Made by a program: the position numbers and the translations under genes
Shown here: positions 5,969 to 11,352 of the stretch, piece after piece
Numbering within the stretch: the first letter of the stretch is position 1
Layout of the letters: each line of letters begins with the position of its first letter
The notes under the pieces: model-generated
The model's database searches: none
Told to the model about the DNA's origin: nothing
The model's input: the letters and a program-made list of their open reading frames with translations, nothing else
Source: JBBSIG01 sp038232215
GTDB taxonomy: Bacteria; Actinomycetota; Thermoleophilia; Gaiellales; Gaiellaceae
NCBI GenBank assembly: GCA_038232215.1
Contig: JBBSIG010000073.1
Location: forward strand, 1-11,352
Length of the DNA: 11,352 nt
Direction of reading: 5' to 3'

Positions 5969-7269
5969 GCAGGCTTCGCCTGTATCTCCTGGCCCTCCCC
6001 GTGCTCGTTCTGGCGCTCGCCGCCGCGAGCACCGCCGGGGTCGGGAAAAAGGACAATGCCACCGTCTCGGGCAAGATCTCCGTGATCGCCGTCTGGACGG
6101 GCGAGGAGCAGAAGAACTTCGAGGCCGTCCTCGCCGGCTTCCACAAGAAGTACCCGGACGTCGACGTCAAGTACACCTCCGGCGGCGACAACACGCCCAC
6201 GATCCTCTCGACGGCGGTCCAGGGCGGCAACCCGCCCGACGTCGCCGCCCTACCGCAGCCCGGACTGCTCAGGGACTTCGCCAAGAAGGGGGCCCTCAAG
6301 CCGATCACCTTCGCGAAGGGCACGATCTCGAAGAACTACGCACCGGTCTGGCTCGGCCTCGGCACGGTGAACGGCAAGCTCTACGGGCTCGTCTTCAAGG
6401 GAGCCAACAAGTCCACCATCTGGTACAACGTCAAAGCCTTCAAGCAGGCCGGCGTGCAGCCTCCGAAGACGTTCGACCAGCTGATCAAGATCGCCGGAAC
6501 GCTGAAGGCGTCGGGCGTGACGCCCTTCTCGATCGGCGGCGCCGACGGCTGGACGCTGACCGACCTGTTCGAGAACATCTACCTGCGGCAGGCGGGCCCG
6601 GCCAAGTACGACCAGCTCGCGACACACAAGATCAAGTGGACGGACCCCTCGGTCACCGCCGCCCTGAAGACCATGGCGCAGGTGCTCGGAAACTCGTCCT
6701 ACATCGCGGGCGGCACCTCGGGAGCGCTGCAGACCGACTTCCCGACCTCCGTCTCGCAGGCCTTCAGCACCCCGCCGAAGGCGGCGATGGTGATCGAGGC
6801 CGACTTCGTCGGCGGCGTGATCAAGTCCTCGACGAAGGCGAAGGCGAGAACGGGCTTCAACGTCTTCCCGTTCCCCTCGGTGAAGGGCTCGCCGCCGTCC
6901 GTGGTGGGAGCGGGCGACACCGTCGTCATGTTCAAGGACAACCCCGCCTCCCGTGCCCTCGTCTCGTACCTGGCGACGCCGCAGGCCGCGACGATCTGGG
7001 CCCAGAGGGGCGGCTTCTCCTCGCCGAACAAGAAGGTGAGCAGGAGCGCGTACCCGGACGAGATCACGAAGGCGACGGCCCTCGCGCTGGCACAGGCGAA
7101 GATCTTCCGCTTCGATCTCTCCGACCTGCAGCCCTCGTCGTTCGGCGGTACGGTCGGGCAGGGGGAGTTCAAGCTCTTCCAGGACTTCCTCAAGAACCCG
7201 AGCAACGTCAGCGGCATCGCCAAGCAGCTCGAGGCCTCGGCCGCGAAGGCGTACAGGGCCGGCAAGTAA
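5965..7269 (+). CDS. Carbohydrate ABC transporter solute-binding protein, no lipobox
   Basis: A 434-residue family 1 (CUT1) extracellular binding protein. The leader (RLRLYLLALPVLVLALAAAS, to ~27) is a Sec-type hydrophobic segment. The mature part begins with a beta-strand ISVIAVWTGEE and shows family landmarks: KKYPDVDVKY, GGNPPDVAAL, GKLYGLVF, STIWYNVKAF, and a late segment LVSYLATPQAATIWAQRGGF. It captures the sugar and hands it to the permeases. Start ATG 5965 overlaps the ATPase stop and has AAAGGAG 8 nt upstream. Odd: the leader contains no cysteine and I see none in the whole protein, so it is not a standard lipoprotein, although monoderm actinobacteria usually lipid-anchor these proteins. 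It may be held by an uncleaved leader, or be free. Ligand is not predictable from the sequence. Confidence 0.92.
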   Translation: MSRLRLYLLALPVLVLALAAASTAGVGKKDNATVSGKISVIAVWTGEEQKNFEAVLAGFHKKYPDVDVKYTSGGDNTPTILSTAVQGGNPPDVAALPQPGLLRDFAKKGALKPITFAKGTISKNYAPVWLGLGTVNGKLYGLVFKGANKSTIWYNVKAFKQAGVQPPKTFDQLIKIAGTLKASGVTPFSIGGADGWTLTDLFENIYLRQAGPAKYDQLATHKIKWTDPSVTAALKTMAQVLGNSSYIAGGTSGALQTDFPTSVSQAFSTPPKAAMVIEADFVGGVIKSSTKAKARTGFNVFPFPSVKGSPPSVVGAGDTVVMFKDNPASRALVSYLATPQAATIWAQRGGFSSPNKKVSRSAYPDEITKATALALAQAKIFRFDLSDLQPSSFGGTVGQGEFKLFQDFLKNPSNVSGIAKQLEASAAKAYRAGK

Positions 7270-7276
7270 GCAGCCG

Positions 7277-8617
7277 TTGAGCGGCAACATCACGGCGGAG
7301 CCCCGTCCTCGCGGGGCTCCGCCGACCGCGGAGCCCCGCCGCCTCGGCGGCCACGCCGTCACGGCGGGGTTCCTGCTGCCCGCGCTCGCCGTGCTCGCCG
7401 TCTGGATCGTCTACCCGACGGTCTACACGGTCGGACGCAGCTTCTACGGGCAGAGCGGGTTCGACAACTTCGTCGGCATCGACAACTACAAGACGCTCTT
7501 CACGAGCGACACGATCGTCACGGCGATCAAGAACAACGCCATCTGGGTGGGCGTCGTGCCCGCGCTGATCACGTCGCTCGGCCTCGTCTTCGCCGTGCTG
7601 ACCGAGCGGGTGCGCTGGGCGGTCGCCTTCAAGACGGCCGTGTTCATGCCGATGGCGATCTCGCTCTTCGCCACCGGCGTGATCTGGCGGATCATGGACC
7701 TGCGGGAGCCGGACCGCGGCGCGGTGAACGCAGTCATCGGTGCCGTCAAGGACGGGCTCAGCCCGCCCGGGGCGCTCTCCGCGGCCGCACCCTCGACGGA
7801 GGGCCTCAGCGGCACGCCGAAGCAGGGGCTCGTGCTCAGGAAGACCATCCGCCCGGGCGAAACGGCGGCGCTCGGACTGACGGCGATCCCGCCCGAGGAC
7901 TTGCCCGCAGACGCCGTCCAGGCAGTCCTGCCGAAGCCGGTGCAAGACGGAATCGCGGGCGTCGTCTGGCGCGACTTCAAGCCAGGCGGCGGGATTCCGG
8001 GCACGGTCGAGCAGGGCGAGGTCGGGCTGCCGGGCGTCACCGTCGAGTTGCGGGACGCGGCCGGCAAGACGGTCGACTCCACCTCGAGCGAGGCGAACGG
8101 CACGTTCACCTTCGAGCAGGTGGAGCCGGGCGCCTACCGCGCCGCGATCGGGCCGAAGACGTTCGCCCGACCGTTCGGGGGGGTCTCGTGGCTCGGCCCG
8201 AAGCTGATCACGCCGGCGATCATCATCGCCTACCTGTGGGTCTGGGCGGGCTTCGCGCTCGTCGTGATCGCGGCCGGACTGGCCGCGATCCCCCGAGACG
8301 TCCTCGAGGCCGCGCGAACCGACGGCGGCAACGAGTGGCAGGTGTTCCGGCGCGTGACCGTGCCCCTGCTCGCCCCGGTGCTGAGCGTGGTCTTCATCAC
8401 GATGCTGATCAACGTGCTGAAGGTGTTCGACATCGTCCTGGCCGTCGCCCCCGGCTCCACGCAGGACGACGCGAACGTGATCGCGCTCGCGATGTGGCGA
8501 ACGTCGTTCGGCGGGGTCAACGACTTCGGCCTCGGCTCGGCGATCGCCGTCTTCCTCTTCCTGCTCGTGATCCCGGTCCTCGCGCTGAACGTGCGCCGCT
8601 TCCGGAGGGAGGTCTAG
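7277..8617 (+). CDS. CUT1 ABC permease 1 with inserted extracellular beta domain
   Basis: A 446-residue permease, about 130-150 residues longer than usual for the MalF/UgpA-type subunit. Spans: TM1 ~28-52, TM2 ~86-108, TM3 ~114-137, then a long insertion (~150-298), TM4 ~302-330, the EAA loop that contacts the ATPase (LEAARTDGGNEWQVFRRVTV, ~334-353), TM5 and TM6. Topology puts the insertion outside the membrane between TM3 and TM4. It contains a Pro/Ala-rich linker and, at 225-291, a compact beta domain (GVVWRDF, GLPGVTVELRD, NGTFTFEQVEPGAYRAAI) resembling SdrD-B/carboxypeptidase-regulatory-like folds of surface proteins. Start is TTG 7277, the only in-frame start before TM1; its ribosome site is weak. 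Hairpin-forming repeats lie in the first codons. Gene follows the binding protein by 7 nt. Confidence 0.92.
   Translation: MSGNITAEPRPRGAPPTAEPRRLGGHAVTAGFLLPALAVLAVWIVYPTVYTVGRSFYGQSGFDNFVGIDNYKTLFTSDTIVTAIKNNAIWVGVVPALITSLGLVFAVLTERVRWAVAFKTAVFMPMAISLFATGVIWRIMDLREPDRGAVNAVIGAVKDGLSPPGALSAAAPSTEGLSGTPKQGLVLRKTIRPGETAALGLTAIPPEDLPADAVQAVLPKPVQDGIAGVVWRDFKPGGGIPGTVEQGEVGLPGVTVELRDAAGKTVDSTSSEANGTFTFEQVEPGAYRAAIGPKTFARPFGGVSWLGPKLITPAIIIAYLWVWAGFALVVIAAGLAAIPRDVLEAARTDGGNEWQVFRRVTVPLLAPVLSVVFITMLINVLKVFDIVLAVAPGSTQDDANVIALAMWRTSFGGVNDFGLGSAIAVFLFLLVIPVLALNVRRFRREV
7294..7338 (+). repeat. Three-arm inverted repeat, two alternative hairpins
   Basis: GGCGGAGCCCCG (7294-7305) pairs perfectly (12 bp, 6-nt loop) with CGGGGCTCCGCC (7312-7323). 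A third arm CGGAGCCCCG (7329-7338) can instead pair with CGGGGCTCCG (7312-7321; 10 bp, 7-nt loop). The middle arm can choose either partner, as in attenuator-like switches. It lies within the first 21 codons of permease 1, just past the binding-protein gene. Stem-loops at this junction in sugar operons commonly lower permease expression relative to binding protein. Confidence 0.6.
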
Positions 8618-8745
8618 CTCCTTTCCGGGCAAACGGTCATGGCGAGGACAGAGTGGATACGTTGGGAAAGGGGCTTGATGCTCCGGCTGCGCCTGCCCTC
8701 GCGCCCGCACGGCCTGCCGACCGCGTCTCCGCGGGGGAGTAGTTG
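8618..8745 (+). other. 128-nt gap between permease genes, with tiny ORFs and an inverted repeat
   Basis: In an otherwise tightly packed operon this gap is unusual. CTCCTTTCC (8618-8626) can pair with GGAAAGGGG (8665-8673), with one G-U pair, across a 38-nt loop. Two tiny ORFs are open: ATG 8639 to TGA 8744-8746 (35 codons, its stop overlapping the permease ATG as TGATG) and GTG 8653 to TAG 8740-8742 (29 codons, with GAGG 5 nt before the start and in the same frame as permease 2). Neither has strong coding character. GGGGGAG (8733-8739) is the ribosome site of permease 2. Confidence 0.35.
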
Positions 8746-9624
8746 ATGGCGACCGTCGCGGTCGAGCGGCCGGCCTCGGAGAGCCTCTCCGCCAGGGTGC
8801 TGAGAGCTCTCGGGCGGGCGCCCGTCCACCTGTTCCTGCTGACGGTCGGGCTGCTCTGGCTCGTGCCGACGCTCGGGCTCTTCCTCACGTCGCTGCTCGC
8901 CCCGTCGGACTTCAACGCCAAGGGGTGGTGGCAGCTCTTCTCGAAACCGAGCGCCGCCACGTGGCAGAACTACCACGACCTCTTCCAGAACGCCCGCATC
9001 ACCGACTCGCTCGTGACGACCGCGGAGATCGCGATCGGCGGCACCGTGCTGCCGATCCTGCTCGCCGCGCTCGCCGGCTACGCGTTCGCCTGGCTCGACT
9101 TCCCGGGACGAGACTGGCTCTTCATCGGCGTGATCGCGCTGCTCGTCGTGCCGCTGCAGATGGCGTTGATCCCGATCTTCTCGCTCTACAACAAGGTCGG
9201 CATCTTCGACACGGTCCTCAGCCTGATCCTCTTCCACACGGCTTTCGGACTGCCGTTCGCGATCTTCCTGTTGCGAAACTTCTTCATCGGCATCCCGAAG
9301 GACATCCTCGAGTCGGCGCGCATCGACGGCGCCTCCGAGCTGAAGATCTTCGTGCGCCTGATCCTGCCGCTCGGGCTGCCGGCGATCGCCTCGCTCGCCA
9401 TCTTCCAGTTCCTGTGGACGTGGAACGACCTCCTGGTCGCGCTGACCTTCGGGCGGGACACGCAGCCGATCACCGTCGCGATCTTCTCCCAGCTCCGCCA
9501 GTTCGGATCGAACATCGAGCTGATCGCGCCCGCGTCGTTCGTGTCGCTCGTGATCCCGCTGGCGGTCTTCTTCGCGTTCCAGCGGTACTTCGTGCAGGGC
9601 CTGCTCGCCGGCTCGGTCAAGTAG
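8746..9624 (+). CDS. CUT1 ABC permease 2 (MalG/UgpE-like)
   Basis: A 292-residue, six-span permease of normal size. TM1 is VHLFLLTVGLLWLVPTLGLF, followed by a ~45-residue external loop, TM2-TM4 (including VIALLVVPLQMALIPIFSLY), the EAA loop (ESARIDGASELKIFVRLILP) that docks on the ATPase, and two more spans ending FAFQRYFVQGLLAGSVK, the near-universal MalG-type tail. I chose ATG 8746 over the TTG at 8743 because GGGGGAG ends 6 nt before it; an in-frame TAG at 8740 bars any longer form. With permease 1 it forms the heterodimeric channel. Its TAG is 2 nt before the next gene's GTG. Confidence 0.94.
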   Translation: MATVAVERPASESLSARVLRALGRAPVHLFLLTVGLLWLVPTLGLFLTSLLAPSDFNAKGWWQLFSKPSAATWQNYHDLFQNARITDSLVTTAEIAIGGTVLPILLAALAGYAFAWLDFPGRDWLFIGVIALLVVPLQMALIPIFSLYNKVGIFDTVLSLILFHTAFGLPFAIFLLRNFFIGIPKDILESARIDGASELKIFVRLILPLGLPAIASLAIFQFLWTWNDLLVALTFGRDTQPITVAIFSQLRQFGSNIELIAPASFVSLVIPLAVFFAFQRYFVQGLLAGSVK

Positions 9625-9626
9625 CC

Positions 9627-10730
9627 GTGACAGCATCGTGCGCAGTCGTGGGCGGAGGCCTGGCGGGCTTCGTCGCGTATGCGACCCTGCGCCGCGGCGG
9701 GCTGGAGCCGGAGCAGATCGCCGTCTTCGGGACCGACCCGGACCCGGCGGCGAGCTGGCGCGTCCGCTCGGCGGCGATCCGCCAGCGGCGGATGCGCTCG
9801 GAGAGCGACGGGCACTGCCTGCCGACCTCGTTCCCCGGCCTGGCCGTGCGCTCCGCCGTCCGGAGGCGCACCGTCGTGCCCCTCGCCCAGAGCGTCTGCG
9901 ACCGCTACCACCCGAGCGTCGCCGAGTTCCTCGAGCACGTCGACGAGCTGCGAGAGCGGAGCGGCTGGGACGAGAGCTTCGAGCTCGGCCGGATCGGGCG
10001 AGTGCGTCCCGTGGCGAGCGGCTTCGACCTCGACGGACGCGGAGTCTTCCCGCACGTGCTGCTGGCGCCGGGTCATCCCGGGCTCGCTGTCCCGGACCAG
10101 CTCGTCGGCGACCCGCGGGCCGTGCACGCGTACGAGCCCCACGAGTACGCGGGCTCGGTGGCCGTCGTCGGAGCCGGGATGGCAGCCGCCACCGAGTGGT
10201 TGAACGCGCTCGCCGCAGGCGCGTCGGTCGTCTCGGTGCGGCGGCGGGAGCCCGAGCGGAGGCCGCTGAACGTCCCGCGGCCGCTCTTCTCGCGCCGCGG
10301 GCTCGCCGCGTTCCACGCGGCGCCGGACGGGGAGCATGCAGCGCTCCTGCGAGGCTGGCTCGCCCCCTCGTACCCGCCCGGCCGAGCCTGGGACGAGCCG
10401 CTCCGGCTCGCGGCGGAGCACGGCCGCTTCTCGGTCGCCGGGGAGCTGAACGGGGCCGAGCAGGTGATCTGCGCGACCGGCTTCAGGCGCGGCTTCGAGC
10501 ACGACCCGCTGCTAGCTCGGCTCGTCAGCGAGCACGGCCTCGCCACCGTCGACAGATGGATGGCGCTCGCGCCCGACTCGACCGTGCCCGGCCTCACGGA
10601 CGAGCGGCGGACGCTCTCGCTCGCCGGCGCGCCCGCGCAGTGGGCGTTCCCCGCGGCGGACACGCTCGTGGGCGCCAAGCACGCGGCCCGAGGCTTTCTG
10701 CGAAAGGTGAGGCGTTGTCCTACACGCTGA
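9627..10730 (+). CDS. FMO-like FAD/NAD(P)-binding oxidoreductase
   Basis: A 367-residue protein with two dinucleotide folds. CAVVGGGLAG (5-14) gives the GxGxxG FAD site. A second one, VAVVGAGMAA (178-187), has alanine for the last glycine, as often in NADPH-binding folds. ICATGF (281-286) is the ATG(F) motif of flavin monooxygenases and lysine/ornithine N-oxygenases. IRQRRMRSESDGH (51-63) resembles the substrate-flavin loop of FMO-like proteins. It probably oxidises a small molecule in the cytoplasm with NADPH and O2, or acts as a reductase; the substrate is unknown. It starts GTG 9627, 2 nt after permease 2, so it is very likely in the importer operon, and its 3' end overlaps the next gene by 16 nt. 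Such an enzyme is unusual in a sugar-importer operon. Confidence 0.82.
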   Translation: MTASCAVVGGGLAGFVAYATLRRGGLEPEQIAVFGTDPDPAASWRVRSAAIRQRRMRSESDGHCLPTSFPGLAVRSAVRRRTVVPLAQSVCDRYHPSVAEFLEHVDELRERSGWDESFELGRIGRVRPVASGFDLDGRGVFPHVLLAPGHPGLAVPDQLVGDPRAVHAYEPHEYAGSVAVVGAGMAAATEWLNALAAGASVVSVRRREPERRPLNVPRPLFSRRGLAAFHAAPDGEHAALLRGWLAPSYPPGRAWDEPLRLAAEHGRFSVAGELNGAEQVICATGFRRGFEHDPLLARLVSEHGLATVDRWMALAPDSTVPGLTDERRTLSLAGAPAQWAFPAADTLVGAKHAARGFLRKVRRCPTR

Positions 10731-11352
10731 GGGGCCGGCTGGAATCGCGCCTCGTCGCCGCGCTCGTACCGCTGCTCGCGGCCTGTGTGCTCGCCGGGCT
10801 CGCCCAGGCCTGGTGGCCGCTCCAGCTCGCGGCGCTCATGCTCGCGGTGGGAGTGGCGCTCGACGTGATCGTGTACCACCGCGCGCTGCCCTACCAACCA
10901 GGGTGGGCGGCGCTGCCGCTCGGGCTGCTCGAGCTCGTCGTCGTCATGGTGGCCGTCCGGGCCCTCGACGTCGAGGCGCCGCTCGCGGCCGCCCTCGGCC
11001 TCTTCGCCGCCTCGTGGGTGCTCGCGCAGGTCCTCGGCCACGCCGCGCTGCCGCTGGCGCGACTGTCCTACGCGGAGGAGGGAGGCGAGCTCGGGCGGGC
11101 TGGCCCCGTCCTCGCCGCGGTCGTCCTCGCCGTCCTGGCGTCGAGCGGCGGAGTCGCCTGGGCTCTGCGACCGCCGACCGTCCACCTCGCGGCGGGCGTC
11201 CACGAGGGCCCCCTCCGGATCGACCGCTCCCAGCGCCTGATCGGCGCGCCGGGTGCAGTCGTGCGAGGAGGAATCCACGTCACCGCCGACGACGTCACCA
11301 TCCGGGGCGTCTCCGTCGTCGGCGGCGAGTACGGCATCTCGGTCGACGGCGC
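10715..11352 (+). CDS. Membrane-anchored parallel beta-helix protein, NosD-like (3' end outside window)
   Basis: An open frame from TTG 10715 to the window edge (212 codons seen). AAAGGTGAGG (10703-10712) lies just upstream of the start, within the oxidoreductase gene. About four or five hydrophobic spans fill residues ~12-150 (LVAALVPLLAACVLAGLA; LAALMLAVGVALDVIV; LPLGLLELVVVMVAV; ALGLFAASWVLAQVL; VLAAVVLAVLASSGGVAWAL). Then a beta-helix begins: VHLAAGVHEGPLRIDRSQRL, GAPGAVVRGGIHVTADDVTI, and GVSVVGGEYGISVDG. The pattern of short strands with recurring I/V-x-G turns is that of NosD-type PbH1 repeats and related carbohydrate-binding or carbohydrate-cleaving helices. The beta-helix is expected outside the cell. 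Translationally coupled to the oxidoreductase. Whether it is an enzyme, a chaperone-like NosD or a binding protein cannot be seen because catalytic parts lie downstream. Confidence 0.85.
   Translation, partial: MSYTLRGRLESRLVAALVPLLAACVLAGLAQAWWPLQLAALMLAVGVALDVIVYHRALPYQPGWAALPLGLLELVVVMVAVRALDVEAPLAAALGLFAASWVLAQVLGHAALPLARLSYAEEGGELGRAGPVLAAVVLAVLASSGGVAWALRPPTVHLAAGVHEGPLRIDRSQRLIGAPGAVVRGGIHVTADDVTIRGVSVVGGEYGISVDG

Noticed and set aside
7208..8710. 500-codon open frame on the minus strand opposite permease 1
   Set aside because: Low-complexity Arg/Asp/Glu composition, no family pattern; shadow of the permease gene.
1..11352. CRISPR arrays, tRNA/rRNA genes, insertion sequences or attachment sites
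   Set aside because: I saw no regularly spaced repeats, tRNA-like cloverleaf ends, transposase motifs or terminal inverted repeats anywhere in the window.

Overview
This is a GC-rich window (third codon positions are overwhelmingly G or C) with actinobacterial-style genes: GTG and TTG starts, stop/start overlaps and GGAGG-like ribosome sites. The gene set (CUT1 sugar importer, MarR plus MFS pair, Erm-type methylase, a membrane beta-helix protein) suggests a soil high-GC actinobacterium, perhaps of the Thermoleophilia (Gaiellales/Solirubrobacterales) type. That placement is inference from gene style, not from a marker gene.

Region A (1-2757, + strand). The window opens in the tail of a DUF5666-like protein, followed by a strong hairpin. 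A small cysteine-free CMD-like protein (209-499) overlaps by a GTGA junction the most interesting gene of the window, an AhpD-like peroxidase-family gene (496-1038). In that gene the second cysteine of the CxxC active site is replaced by an in-frame TGA (691-693). The frame stays open and family-like on both sides, the AhpD catalytic spacing (E-12-C-3-U-4-H) is exact, and a stem-loop with GGU in its apical loop lies about 18 nt after the TGA. The best reading is a selenocysteine (CPFU) AhpD-like selenoprotein. A perfect TCGTTAAC/GTTAACGA palindrome follows, then a MarR regulator overlapping an MFS exporter, ending at a UUCG hairpin.

Region B (2780-4625, - strand). An Erm-type rRNA adenine methyltransferase lies downstream of a CbbX/SpoVK-like AAA+ ATPase. 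The 49-nt gap between them holds a 9-bp hairpin that could be a terminator or an erm leader structure.

Region C (4681-11352, + strand). A TTGACA-containing divergent promoter region leads into a CUT1 carbohydrate ABC importer: MalK/UgpC-type ATPase, solute-binding protein without a lipobox cysteine, permease 1 with a large extracellular insertion carrying a prealbumin/SdrD-B-like beta domain, and permease 2. Tightly following are an FMO-like two-dinucleotide-fold oxidoreductase and a membrane-anchored parallel beta-helix protein that runs off the end of the window. The last two are probably co-transcribed with the importer. Three repeated GC-rich arms at 7294-7338 can form two mutually exclusive hairpins between the binding-protein gene and the permease genes, a plausible place to set expression ratios.
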